Assembly: GCF_050947875.1 (NCBI RefSeq)
Contig: NC_134569.1
Span: 203,850,127 to 203,914,126 of the forward strand
Source of the DNA: Dermacentor variabilis
Lineage: Eukaryota; Arthropoda; Arachnida; Ixodida; Ixodidae
DNA length: 64,000 bases
Direction: 5' to 3'
The notes below the pieces were generated by a model. It had not been told where the DNA came from. It searched no databases and was given only the letters and a program-made list of their open reading frames with translations. The position numbers and the translations under genes were made by a program. This document shows positions 47,465 to 59,310 of this stretch, piece after piece; the first letter of the stretch is position 1, and each line of letters starts with the position of its first letter.

Positions 47465-48614
47465 GAGCCCATCTCCTAGTGTGAAGTGCAATTGAAATAA
47501 AGTCCAGTAGTAAAGCCCAGGTAAAGTGTGCACATGGTGTCGTCATTGGTAGTGTCGGGTTCACGCAATCTGAGAGATATACACCAGGCAGCATCGGCAG
47601 CATAGGTTGCGAGTGAGGCGCAGCCACAATGATACCAGAGTGCGAAATCGCAACCTGCCACAGGCACTCGTAGATGCACGGGCCTGTAGAAGTCGGAGCT
47701 CCAAAAGTAGACCGTCTGGCAGCTCGTGACTTGCGTGGAGATAGCGTAAGTGTTGGTTACTCATGTTGTTGACGTAGAAGTCATTCTCGAGCTGAAGAAA
47801 CCGGATGGCAAAGTTGCTCCTGCAAAACTTTGGTAGGCCATGCATCCGCGGAAGGTGTGAGCACAACATCGGAAAGCTTGCCTGCTGCTGCTTGCAGTGG
47901 AATCTCGAATGCCGATAGCATCAGGGTTGCAGTGGTCACTCAATGCATCACGGAGGTTGTGCTTGTGGCAACGCCGTGCCAGCGAGAGTGAAATTTGTGC
48001 CTTGTTGAGTCGGTGGCTGAGCCTCTGAATTGGCGATGAGTGAGTTGCCCCAAGTGGAAAAGCAGGCAGCTTGTGGGAACGTCTAAGGAAGGAGAGCGAC
48101 GAGCTGTAGAGTAGCCGAAAGCGCTTGCATTTAGCCCAGTGTATTTCTTGGAAAGAATCGTCGAGCAGCTGCCTTTGAGCTGGGGAGGAAGCTCACCGAC
48201 CAAGTAGAGGTTTGATGCTGGGGTCGGCGCATGCGGACGACCAGCATGGGTGGACGCAGGTGATGTGGGACGACCAGATGCAGGATGACACGATAGATGG
48301 CGAGAGCTGTTGTGATGGAGCACCAGCTGGAGGAGAGTGAGCACTCAAGGTGACATAGTGAGCAAGGACGGCTGCCCACGAGTCCTTGTACAAGTCGGAG
48401 CAGGGGCTGAGAGCCGGAGCCTGGAACCTTGTTGAGAAGGAAATGATTGTTTAGCGGGTTGAACCAGATGTCCAGCATGTCAGTGTAGAATTCCCGTGCA
48501 CCCTACAATCGCAGGACGTCTGCCAAATCGTGCGAGGCCACGTCACTACTCGCCTTGGTAAAGTTGGTGCGCTGATGCTGGCATGGCAGGGCTCAGTCGT
48601 CCTGGTCACCAAGT

Positions 48615-48848
48615 TGTGGGAAGGCTGGGCTTGGTGAGCTGCGTCATCACTTTGACGGAGGCAGAGCGAAGAAGTAGCTGCCGTAGCCACTGTTTGTTTA
48701 AGCCAGCCAGCCATGGTGCCACGGGATCTCGGGGCAGGCTGACCCGCGGCCGCTTTGGTCAAGTGCGCTAGCATGATCTATTCTCGCGCTACCTGCATGT
48801 GAGCTCATCTTTTTCGCCTGTGTTAGAGGTGACAGTCATGCCGCTACG
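48615..48848 (-). repeat. 5' LTR of the compact element
   Basis: 234 bp, adjoining the primer-binding-site-like sequence. Confidence 0.6.
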
Positions 48849-50013
48849 AGGTATTAAACATGTTTACTGTTTGAGCATCTCTGAATTGCATGAGCTATTA
48901 AATACACCTATCACATAAGTGCAGAGCCCTTCCACTAAGTCTATCTGGCAGGAGTCCTTTGTCCTGTAGATGTTCACGTTCTCCCTGTCCATTGTACAGC
49001 TGTATCCTGCTACGTCTACTTGGTTAGATGCCAACGCCAAACTTGGAGGAAAAAGCGAAGAAGCTAGATCCTTATTAAGTGACTTCAATGTGATAGAATT
49101 TTTAGAATTATCAGCATTCAAAATTAGCTCTCATTACAAACCACATTTAAATTTGTGAGAAACTCTCACTAAAAGGCAAATCTTATACTTTCTGATGAGC
49201 CTACCCTGTGCATTTTCATTCCTTAAGAATTTGTGTACTTTTCCTTATAGCTTTTATCTTCAACATTAAGTGAATAGGGTTTTTCAACTCATGGAAAAAA
49301 ATACATTTACACAAGAACTAAAATTCGTTCTATCTTGTGCTGTCTAGGCCAAATTTCAGATTTTCTGTGTTGTATGTCATCTTCCTTTTGTGTTCTGCTT
49401 GGCGCTTAAGCTATCCTGATAGACAATTTACACACAAACAAATCATTTGTATTAGACTCTTCAACTTTATATGCAAAAAGTACTACCGTTGCAGACAGAA
49501 AACACTGGAATATAGTAAGAAATTCTGATAATTGTTTTTCGCGCAAGAAATTTGGTTGGCTTTGGGCAAGGGTCTAAAAATGTTGCATAATTTGGTTTCC
49601 TAAAGTCAGTTTTTCCGTAATACAGCCGTAGTCACAGGACATGTGTGTTCCTTAATTACACATGCGCACACCTACTGTCCCCTGTCATACTACAAATACC
49701 GACACATGTAATAACTGTACTGGCAGCCATTCAAAGCTGTTTCTGTGGATATTTAAGGCCCATGTTCTGGGATGAAAAGTGCGGCCCTAGCTCGTAAGAA
49801 AGTAACGTTTTGTTTATCAAGCCAAAGTTTATAGTGTTCGTTTTTTACGTGTTTATTATTTCTAGAATATTAGCTACATCCTTGAAAGGTGGTTGAAATA
49901 AGAGCTCACATTGCCACAGCCATGTCCAAAGTAGCTCTGATGGCCTGCTAGTACAATTAATAGGTGTATTGGTGCTTTTACTGACAGGAGACGGAGGGTG
50001 CACACACGTATCA
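48849..50013. other. No gene recognised
   Basis: AT-rich, no motif seen. Confidence 0.4.
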
Positions 50014-50017
50014 TTAA

Positions 50018-50513
50018 AGGGACATTAAAGCGAAACAATAAATCAGTTTAGACTAATAAAGCATTGTTTTAGAACCCTGCAGGCAGTAATTTTAAAACAA
50101 TAGTTTGGTTATTAGATGTTAAAATGAAGTTCGAAGTATCAGTATTTGAAATTCGTGCTGAAACCCTGACGCAGCTGCGTTGGTGTGACATCAGGGATTC
50201 CAAAGTATATTTTTGCACTTGTGCGGCGTTGGCTGAGTAAAAATTCCCGAAACTTCACATTTGGTTTCTTTAAAACACAATGTAGACAGTGTATACCGCT
50301 ATGTAATTAAGTAGGCCCTAGAAGATACCATCCAAATCCGTGACTTCACAGCGACCAGGTGCAGGAACTTCAAGGAGGCATCGCCTACCGTCTTTCGTTT
50401 TTGCGCTTTTTATGGCTTACCAAGCGTCTTATACTGGTAAGAGTGGTGTTTTTGGTGTTGTAGAAAGGTAATTTACTAATGCAGAAGAAATAATTTTTCT
50501 CTTTAATGTCTCT
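50018..50513. mobile_element. TTAA-type MITE (GGACATTAAAG family)
   Basis: Perfect TTAA on both sides (50014-50017 and 50514-50517). Left end AGGGACATTAAAGCG; right end read in reverse AGAGACATTAAAGAG. 496 bp, non-coding. The ends resemble those of the 45426 element, so the two families are related. Confidence 0.75.
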
Positions 50514-50517
50514 TTAA

Positions 50518-52359
50518 GGAACACATTATATGTCCCGTGACAGTGGCCCCTTTCCACTTTTATAATATGCTTCGTTGCCGTACATTGCATATGCTTCACT
50601 GCATAACAAGACTATTGTAGCGAAGCTGATTTTAGGAGACTGAATTATGCAACACTTTTGGGAACCTTACATGACTTCATTCTGTAGAGGCGTTGTGAAA
50701 AGGCATGCTGCTCTATATTCGCAGCAAACATAATCTGCGTCATAGAAAAACAAATGTTTGTCATATTTATTTGCAAAATATTCATGTAACGTCAGCCAAA
50801 ATATTACCTGCCGTTTTATTGTGGCACTGCTGCCAGTAACCCTGAATAACTGAGTGGGTCTGAGTAGTCTGGCTCTGAAAATTGCCCATTGGTAATATTT
50901 GCATTCCGTTAAGATCAGTTTTTGCCTTTACTAGGATGCAAATGAAAAAAATGTTATTGTGACGTAGCATTTAGCATGACCTTTAATACGCCCCGAAGAC
51001 ATGGTGGACCGATCACACTAAAGCACAGATCAATCTTAAGATGGGTCCCCACAAGAGATGAAGATGAAGAACACGATCTGATGATGATCATGTGCAGATG
51101 CTGAAGTGCCTAAGAAATGCCCACATTATAATTATTTGCATCAATAGAAGAATTATAAGCAGCCTCTAGAAATCTGACATTTTGTGATGAAATTGTAAAA
51201 GTTGGCAGGTATGTATTATGACATTAATGCAGAAAACATTCATTTTGTCATTAAAGAAAGTTATGTATGCATTCACTTTTTCATCTTCCCTCTTGTGCTT
51301 GCGCCTTCATTGGTCTACATCGTGCAACAGGTAAAATGATGTGAAATATAACTGATGACAAAGAAAATCCTAGCCTGCTAACATACGCTTACTCAGTACA
51401 CTATTGACACGTCCTGATTTATTAAGCGTGCTCACCTGTCAATTCAGGCACAGAAGCAGGTAACTATAACTTCTGTTCTTGAGCTGATACATACACAGCC
51501 ATGCTTACATAGGAAACAACTTTCAGGAGGTCAATTATTGACACGCATTGCAGATAGTACTATGGATCAAACATGGGGCTGACCACAATGCCTTCGAACT
51601 CTTCCCAACATACACATATTTTCTAGCATCCTTGGCCAACCTTCTGACCATGCTTTGAAGCTGCTGTCAGGTTTCGAACCAAGCTCAATCTTTTTGGCTT
51701 TGTTCTCCTCCTTGTCTTGCCATTTCCCCCCTCATTTATGTTTGTCATATTGAGACAGATATGTAATGATTTTTCATTTGTGTGTAGTTTGAGCAAAGTC
51801 AGCTTCAAATAAAACAAGCCACTCAGCGATTTTTATGGCCTAATTGTTTTTGCACTGATTGATCAGGCAGACCTACCTGCATGGCTGCATGTATATGGCA
51901 ACGGAGTTCTCGTCAGATGTTATGTGAATATTTAATTAATAAACTTTATATACATTTCTGCGCAGCACAGACCCATTGCGGCTGCAACTATACTGAGCTG
52001 CGTGGCTGTTCACAGCATCATTACGGAATAAAATCTGCCAGTCTTTATTTAATAAACAGTCAACATAGTGAATAACCGAATAATATTTTGTATATTGTTC
52101 TAAATTTAAGTACTTTATGGCTTGCACTGTCGTGTTCTTATAGCTTTGGCAGGCCTAAAAATCTCAGCAGACCATCTAACTATGTGGAGTGATTTTTTTG
52201 GCCATTACATATTCACTGCATTTGCCTGCTTTCCACATGGCTACCAATAATCAGGAGATATCATGTCGGTTATTTATATTTGGAATTGGTGACTTGCCCG
52301 AAACCTCATAGTACCCAAAAGAAAATAAAGCCATCGCATACATGCAACAAAAGTTTAAT
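50518..52359. other. No gene recognised
   Basis: AT-rich spacer, no motif supported. Confidence 0.4.
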
Positions 52360-52870
52360 GCACCCATGGAAGGGAAAGTAAATCGTGAAGATTTACACAA
52401 CGGCACAAGGTCCTAAAGTTCACAAAGCCAGGATGCCCCCAGAGGTGAATGACACAACCTGTCAGCCAAGCCCTTGGACCAGCCGCTGACCTGCCTATCG
52501 ATGCGAAGGACAACTGAATGACAACTGCAAAGCTTGCAAGGCTGGGACGATACATTATTTCAGTGACATCCATGTTGAAAGCCTAGCCCTTGAAGTAAAC
52601 GGCATATGGACTGCACACTTATCTTGCCACCACAACAATGACTGCTCCATAGCTCACAAGGCTGGGATAGCAAGTCTCATCCGAAGGCTGATCGTGCAGG
52701 CCTAGCCCTTGAAACGACCACCTGTGAGCCTGCCAATATTCTGCGCCTTCATCGTGATGGGCACTCCAAGGTTTGCAAGGCTGGAACGCTGAGGTCATCC
52801 CATCTGAAATTTGGAAGCTTTGCCCTTCAAGCATCCAGTACCACCATGGCAGTGTTAAGGATGGGAGGAA
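52360..52870. repeat. ~118-bp tandem repeat, four units
   Basis: GCAAGGCTGGGA-type words recur at 52422, 52536, 52656 and 52775 (spacing 114, 120, 119), each followed about 50 bp later by CCTAGCCCTTGAA-type words. Units are well diverged. No coding meaning evident. Confidence 0.75.
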
Positions 52871-52904
52871 CTGCAAGGATCACTGGTGTTTCCTAACAAT
52901 TATG

Positions 52905-53905
52905 TGGGAGTAATATTAGCACACTAGAGCCAAAATGCAATGATATCCTTACTAAACTATCGGCATGGACTAGAGTAAATAAAATCAAAGTAAACCCAAC
53001 TAAATCCAAAGCAGTTATTTTTTGTGCTCAGAATAAAGCAGTTCCTCCGGTGAATTCATTCATTTTACAAGACCAGCATATAGAAATAGTCACCGAGCAC
53101 AAGGTTCTCGGTGTGTATTTTTCTGCCCATCTAAAATGGGACGCTCATGCTGTTTACATCTCCAGAAAACTGTCTGCAGTTACAGGTGTAATCTCACGCT
53201 GCTGCACATTTCTTCCCACAAGCGCTAAACTACAAATATATTATGCCCAATTTTTTCTCACATTAACTTTTGTACACTGGTATAGGCTACAAAACCTAAA
53301 ATAAATATGAACAAGCTTCTTGTATTGCAGAGGAAAATTATTTGCCTTATCGTTAACATTGAACCAACGTCGAGTGTTAATCCCACAATAGCATCATTCA
53401 ATTTGATCCGTGTAGATAATATATATGAATTTCGTTTGTTACAGATAACATACTTTTCTTCCGCAGGTATGAGTAATTTCCTCACACAACGTCCCTTGAA
53501 TATCATACGCCAATAGTTAACACTCGTTCTACTGACACTTGGTCCTTACCACAGTTTAGAACCGATTACAAGCTGCAATCCTTGCTCACAATCTGCCATT
53601 TTTTCTCAATAAACATAAAGATACTGCTGGTTTTAGTCGAAAATAACTGCGAACATACTTTGTGCACATGTGATCCGTATTTCTTCATATGTCGTTTAAG
53701 AAAACTTCTGTGTTATTGCTGTACTTGATTTGATGCTGTACTTGATCTGATTTGATGACTACTTCTGTATTGGTATTGTTATTTCGTTCTGTCTGCTGCT
53801 GCCATGTAATGGTTTCCTGGGCCTTCGTCAAGCTGTTCGTACAGCTTTTAGCCCAGGTGACCATCCAGATACTTGCTGGAGAATAAAATATGATTTGATT
53901 TGATT
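52905..53905 (+). pseudogene. LINE 3' fragment (RT C-terminus)
   Basis: C-terminal part of a reverse transcriptase: NKIKVNPTKSKAVIF, then HKVLGVYFSAHLKWDAHAVY, then LLVLQRKIICLIVN, separated by a frameshift near 53260-53300. The 3' untranslated region ends in GAATAAAATATGATTTGATT, a TTTGA-repeat tail (53886-53905). Different tail and sequence from the AAAT-tailed LINEs, so a separate family. 5'-truncated after the catalytic core. Confidence 0.75.
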
Positions 53906-55025
53906 TGAATTATGTAGCATCCTTGTCTGTGCACTCACGAGTGCCCTAGGGACTTAAAAGACTGAATTATGGGACATTGAGTGGCTGAGAAGTATGGGAA
54001 TATTCTTGCACACTGACATCAAAGAAAAGTGATAGAATACTTGCATCTATGTCACAAATAGTTGTTAAGTTCAGCTTAGTTTGCTTTCAACAAGAGTGAC
54101 GTAGAGGCTTGTGAATATATTGAACTGGACATCTGCTGCAGTAAAGTGAAGCTCGAGGTCTGATTGACCAAATTAGACAAGAAAGCACGTTACACATCCG
54201 CTATGCCAACAGGGATTCTAATAAGCAGGCCATAGATAGAGCTGGGTTTGTTCACATGACTAGAGGATGTCCATTGATGAAGCTAAGTAACTCGGTCTAA
54301 AGAATGCTGCAAGAATTTAACACTACTTGCGTAGCGATATTCTCACAGCAAATAGATGCGTTGAAGAAGCAACAGTCATAGCTCCAAAAGCACAGAAACT
54401 GAGAGGCGAATCTGAATTTGTGCCACAAAAGCCATTCTGTTCTCTGTCAGCAGGTCTGCTATGCTGTGTCGGTCAATGGGTGCTGTGTCTGCCCTGAAGA
54501 CGGCGACAGCTTTCCTTTAACTGGGACTGATAGTCCATCTGGCACCACTGCTAAAGAAATGTTAAACATTTGTCCTAAAGACAAAAACGCAAAACAAAGC
54601 GTGGGGGATGAAGCTTGCAGAAAAACGAGACGAGGATTCTTTGATATAAGGTGTGGCAGTTAGGATCAGAACCAGAACGATAAGTCAAAGGAGAGTTTTT
54701 GCACTTTCGTGTGTGATCAAACAGACAGGCATCATACTGAAGGCATCAAGAAGAGCACAAGGATGAAGCGAAGGCACTTGGCAGCTTGGACAGACAGAGT
54801 CACGCACTTGAATGCGGAAAAATTGCGGGAAACAACTCAAGCACCCGAATGCAAGAAAAGAGTGAAAATAATACTTTATGGTAAAAAAAAGGATTTCCGT
54901 TTGAACACTATAATAAAATAACACCGCCCCACTGTACGATACATAAAACATTATAAACAGCTCCAAAATTGCATAACTGTGCAAACTAAACCTGAAAGCC
55001 TGAAATAGATGGAATAAAATTTGTT
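53906..55025. other. No gene recognised
   Basis: Between two LINEs. An 81-codon frame (54418-54663) has no known relatives. Confidence 0.35.
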
Positions 55026-55064
55026 CCTTGTGAGCAAATTGGCCATCCCGATTTGCTCACAAGG
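55026..55064. other. Perfect 14-bp hairpin in LINE 5' region
   Basis: CCTTGTGAGCAAAT (55026-55039) and ATTTGCTCACAAGG (55051-55064) pair perfectly across an 11-base loop, 36 bp before the ORF1 ATG. It could structure the LINE RNA 5' end or be a small inverted duplication at the insertion junction. Confidence 0.85.
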
Positions 55065-55099
55065 TTGGTTGCTACTCCTCATGCAGAAGCGATAACCGT

Positions 55100-55901
55100 A
55101 TGTTGCTGGTCCTGCCGTGCCCACGGCGTTTGATGTGCATTGCATATGAATGCTTAATTGTGTGCAAACTGCTCTTATGCGGTGATGTAGAAAGCAACCC
55201 TGGCCTTCCTGTTCAGGAAATGTTCGATAATATCATGAAATCCCAAACCATCATACAGTAGGAAATTTCGGAACTGAAAGCTTTCCAAAGTAAGCTAGAT
55301 ATATCTCTCAGCTCCTTAGCAACAAGACTAGATCGCATAGAACATCTGTTTGGCGACTTCAAGGCCAGTATTGAACCACTTGCTCCAATCGAACAGCATA
55401 TGAATTCGATAAAGCAGTCATTTTTCCAAGCAACATCAAAAGCTCACTGACCTGGAAGATCGCAGTCGTCGCTCGAATTTGATTATACATGGCATAATGG
55501 AAGCTACCTCTGAAACTGAAGAGGAACGTAAAAATAAGGTGATTTCTGAGGTCTTTAAAAAACACCTTGGTGTCTCAACGTCATCCATTGCCTGTATACA
55601 TAGAATAGGAAAAGCAAATAACAACTCAAACCGACCTGTAATCGCATTCTTCCAAGATTTTAATGAAAAAAAGGCCCTGTATGCAAATGTTAGTAAACTT
55701 AAAGCTTCGGCTTTTTCCATACAAAATGATTATTCTAAGGAGACACTAAGAAAACGACAATTGCTCTGGGAATCTTGCAAAACCGAAAGGAAGGATGGAA
55801 AGAAGGCTTATCTCGTTCATGACAAGCTCAAAATCGGCAACAGCATGTACGCTTGGAACGATTCAACTGAACAACGGATTAGCCTTTCTCCTCTCTTCTA
55901 G
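55100..55901 (+). pseudogene. LINE ORF1 (RNA-binding/coiled-coil type), broken
   Basis: ATG at 55100 gives a hydrophobic, Cys-rich leader running into LLLCGDVESNPG (2A-like, 55184-55204). TAG stops it at 55259-55261. The same frame then continues with a coiled-coil-like stretch (LDISLSSLATRLDRIEHL) to TGA at 55448-55450. A +1 shift leads into LTDLEDRSRRSNLIIHGI and the rest, ending at 55901 (stop). The LEDRSRRSNL block followed by a small folded domain (HRIGKANN, RPVIAFF) is typical of ORF1 proteins of CR1/Jockey-type LINEs, which bind element RNA. The start was chosen because it is the first in-frame ATG before the 2A-like motif. Confidence 0.75.
55184..55207 (+). other. 2A-like motif GDVESNPG in ORF1
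   Basis: Codons spell D-V-E-S-N-P-G followed by Leu. The 2A ribosome-skipping consensus is D-(V/I)-E-x-N-P-G/P. All conserved residues are present except the final Pro, which is Leu (CTT, 55205-55207); Pro is the next codon. 2A-like sequences at the start of ORFs are known from several non-LTR retrotransposons. This copy should skip poorly or not at all. Confidence 0.7.
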
Positions 55902-55962
55902 TAACTCTGATTGACAGACCACCTTAGATAACCCAGCTCTTCGTGACCTTGTTATATTAAAC

Positions 55963-58664
55963 ATGAATGCCCAAAGCATAGTGAACAAGGCAACTGCCCT
56001 TGAGATCGCTCTATTTACTCACAGCCCTGATATAGTTGTTATAACCGAGACTTGGCTTCACTGTGATATCACTAATGATTGCATCTTTCCTTCACCATAC
56101 ACTGTATTTAGGCATGATAGGGGGTCACGAGGAGGTGGCGTAGCCATTTTACTAAAACCAAATGTTTCCGCTACAGTTCTAAATTCACCAGAAAACCATG
56201 AAAGCCTTGCTCTGAAAATCACGTATCTTGGCTACACTTTCATCTTATGTGCACTGTATAGGCCCCCTAATTCAGATCTGGGCTATCTGCATAAGCTGCA
56301 GGATTTTTTGCTCAACTACAGAAATAAAAAATTGATACTTGCAGGGGATTTCAATCTGCCAACCATAAACTGGTCTAACAAAAACCTTGGATGTTCTGAA
56401 AATGCTGACGCTATCTATGATATAATGTTGTCCCACAACCTTCAGCAAATAGTCACCGAATCAACTAGAATACATGGTTCTACTGAGTCAATCTTAGATT
56501 TAATATTCATAAAACGCTCTTTTTGTGATTACACAGTATCTGTTCATGACGGGATATCTGATCACAAGTTAGTAATCATATCTTTACTTGTAGTCAATGG
56601 ACGTATAGAAAAAGCAAAGCATAAGAACCTAAAAGATTATTCAAAAGCACTGGATGAATCCACCCTTGATTACTTGGAATTGGCTTATGAAAGCTTTGAG
56701 GGAACCAGTGTCACACAGTTATGGAACACGTTCAAGGAACACTGTAAATATTGTATCAATAGCTTCATACCCGATAAGAAGAAGCGCTTAAAGAAAGCAA
56801 ATCCCTGGTAAATCGGCACATTATTCACCTAAAACGAAGGCTTAAATGGCTGAAAAAAGCTAAGAACGCCAGTTCTAGTCAGTTAGCTATTTTAGCAGAA
56901 GAGCTTTCTTCTAGCATTAAATCAGCAAAAAAACATTACTTTACAGAGAGTCTTCCACAATTTATGCGAAATGATCCCCATAAATTTTGGGATCCCCTTC
57001 GAACTTCCCACAAGCAAATAAATCAAATCACTATGCATAACAATGTGATTACGTGTTCTCAATCAATTGCTACGCATTTCAATGCCTACTTTCATTCTGT
57101 ATTTTCTGAAGAAAGTGCCAATGAACATGTGTTTGACCTTCCACCTGAAGAATCAATCACTGTATCCTACGAAGGTGTTGTTGAATCCCTACTCCGGTTA
57201 GATACCAAAAGTTCGCATGGTCCAGATGACATACCAAACGCCTTCTTACGCCGTTATGCTGAATCATTAGCTCATTTCTTAACAAAAATTTTCTGTTTAT
57301 TCTTATCGTCTTTTTCATTGCCCCCCGACTGGCTAACAGCCAGAGTTGTGCCTGTGCACAAAAAAGGGGACCGCGCATGTTTAAGCAATTACCGTCCGAT
57401 TTCTTTGACGAGTACCTGCTGCAAACTAATCGAACACATAATCGCTAACCACATACCTGAAATATTAAACTCTAAAGGATGCTTGTCTCCATTTCAACAC
57501 GGCTTCAGGAAAGGTTTTTCAACTGTCACGCAGTTGGTTACTGCTATCCATAACTTTAGTGCCGTATTAGATAAATCTGGACAACTGGACATAATTTTTT
57601 AAAACTTCAGCAAAGCGTTTGATAAAGTTCCCCATAATTAACTTCTTGAAAAACTGAAATTAATAGGCGTGTCCTTGACCTTAGTAAACTGGATTGCTTC
57701 CTACCTACAACATCAAACACAGTTTGTGGATATTGGTGGCATCTCTTCCACGTTACTTCCAGTGACATCTGGCGTGCCTCAAGGAAGTGTCCTAGGTCCA
57801 CTGTTATTTTTGGTTTATATAAACGACATTGTGTGTTCCATTGATAGAAATGTTAAAATTGGTTTATTTGCCGATGACTGCATGCTGTACACCCCAATAA
57901 GTTCTGTGACTGACCAAATATTACTGTATGATGCTTTCCGCGAAATTGTGGCCTGGTGTGACAGATCAGGAATGGTCTTCAATTCTGATAAGACTGTGTT
58001 TTTGCGCATGACAAGAAAGTAACGTCCTATCCACTTTAGTTACTCTGCTTACGGCACTACCATCTCGGAAGTTAAGAAATACAAATAGTTAGGTGTTTTA
58101 ATAAATTCACAGCTTAACTGGAGTGACCATGTTGATTACATCTGTTCATCTGCGTTAAAAGAACTTGTATTTTTGAAACACGAGCTCAAAGGAGCACCCA
58201 GTCACGTTAAGCTATTAGCCTATAACTCTCTTATTCGGCCCAAACTTGAGTATGCGGCTATAGTGTGGAACCCGTACACCAAAAAAGATATAGCAAAAAT
58301 AGAAAATGTGCAAAGACAGCCGTGGGCTGTGCGCTTCATTTACAATAAATTCAAGAGAACTGATTTCCCATCTGCTTTAATGGCCTCCAACGAAATAAAA
58401 CCTCTTCATATAAGACGGAAAATTGCTCGATTAACGTTTCTTCATTTACTCATCCAGGGAAAGTTTGGAATTTCTTCTTCACCTTATGTTACACCTTCAA
58501 CAACACAAAAAACCCGTCACCAACATACCCATGCCCTAACACCATATTTTGCGAAAACAAACTTGTTTAAGTACTGATACTTTCCGCGCACAATAAACGA
58601 TTGGAATGCACTGCCTGAACAGATTGTCTCAAGTGACAGTTTTGAAAGAAATCTTAAGCAATGA
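55963..58664 (+). pseudogene. LINE ORF2: endonuclease plus reverse transcriptase, broken
   Basis: Starts MNAQSIVNKATALEIALF. The AP-type endonuclease shows ITETWL, RGSRGGGVAILL, ALYRPPNSD, LAGDFNLPTINW and SDHKLVII (to about 56600), so its catalytic residues look intact. A frameshift with TAA (56809-56811) ends this part after NPW. The RT follows: DPHKFWDPL, SSHGPDDIPNAFL, LSNYRPISLTSTCCKLIEHI, FQHGFRKGFSTVTQL, FSKAFDKVPHN, SGVPQGSVLGPLLFLVYIND, LFADDCMLYT (Asp codons 57873-57878), then LGVLINSQLNWSDHV and RPKLEYAAIVWNPY. In-frame stops: 57600, 57639, 58020, 58086 and 58575. It would nick target DNA and reverse-transcribe element RNA in place. Confidence 0.92.
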
Positions 58665-58844
58665 ATTTTGATGTGCAGACTGATGTGCAATGTATTTCCT
58701 TTGACTTGTTTTGCTCATTGGTGTCATCTGTCAAACCTTTTGTCTATGTAATAACTTTATGGCGCTTGTAAATATGCCTTGTTATCTGCCCTTCCTGCTT
58801 GGACCACATGAGGTCTGCATTATTATGTAAATAAATAAATAAAA

Positions 58845-59159
58845 TGTCCTTGCATTCATGCTGGACGGCAATATTTTTCAGTTCTACGCTGGCCCCTCAC
58901 TCTAGGTCTTTGTCCAGAGAAGGATTGCCCACTGCTTGAGTGCCCATGACAGAGTCGATGCTGCTTCAAGCTTCAACAATTCTTGTGCCAGTTACAGCTG
59001 TGCAAACCAATATTTGCGCCAAGAAAATGTTACTTAGCTCCTTCAGGTTTTTCAAATAAAGTACTTTACCAACAAAACTATGACCGGGGGCTATGCCCCT
59101 TCGACTTTTCTTTGGCATTTACAACACATCCTCAGACCATAAATGCTTATTCAAAGCAT
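58845..59159. other. No gene recognised
   Basis: Spacer after the LINE tail. Confidence 0.4.
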
Positions 59160-59310
59160 CTTCCTTGTACCATCATCATTCATCAGCCCTTTCCCTCCCC
59201 GTCCCTCTTCCCCAGCGTAGAGTAGCAGGCCAGAGCAAGTTATAGCTCAGGCCGACCTCTCTGCCTTTCTGTAAATAAATTTCTTTCTCTTTCTCTCTAT
59301 TCAAAGCGCC
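59160..59310 (+). mobile_element. LINE 3'-end fragment with CTCTTT tail
   Basis: ATCATCATTCATCAGCCC, CCCAGCGTAGAGTAGCAGGC and GACCTCTCTGCCTTTCTG followed by TTTCTCTTTCTCTCT resemble the 3' end of a tick LINE family I recall. No coding part remains. Unverified. Confidence 0.35.

Larger units (their letters stand above)
47251..48848 (-). mobile_element. Compact LTR retroelement (1.6 kb), no pol
   Basis: Two direct repeats, 47251-47464 and 48615-48848, share CCACGGGATCT, TCTATTCT and CGCCTGTGTTRGAGG. On the minus strand the LTR reads TGTAGC... to ...CCTTCCCACA. Next to the 5' LTR is TTGGTGACCAGGACGA (plus 48597-48614), which looks like a primer-binding site. Just before the 3' LTR is AGGAGATGGGCTC (plus 47465-47477), a polypurine-tract-like run. 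The 1.15-kb interior has open frames but no protease, RT or integrase motif, so it is a non-autonomous (TRIM/LARD-like) element. The LTRs differ by an indel of tens of bases and many substitutions, so it is old. Target duplication unclear. Confidence 0.65.
55026..58844 (+). mobile_element. Near full-length LINE (CR1/L2-like) with ORF1 and ORF2
   Basis: Holds, in order, a 5' hairpin, ORF1 with a 2A-like start, an ORF2 with endonuclease and reverse transcriptase, a short 3' UTR with CACATGAGGTCTGC, and an AAAT-repeat tail (58826-58844). The 5' boundary is approximate. TGTTCCTTG (55022-55030) and TGTCCTTG (58845-58852) could be an imperfect target duplication. Both ORFs are broken, so it is immobile, but it is the most complete element in the window and shows what the truncated LINEs lack. 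Confidence 0.88.

Noticed and set aside
47476..48478. Gag-like protein in the compact LTR element
   Set aside because: Frames of 60-134 codons in different phases, with no zinc knuckle, protease or RT motif.
55184..55210. Active 2A ribosome skipping in this copy
   Set aside because: The essential Pro after NPG is Leu and the frame stops 17 codons later.
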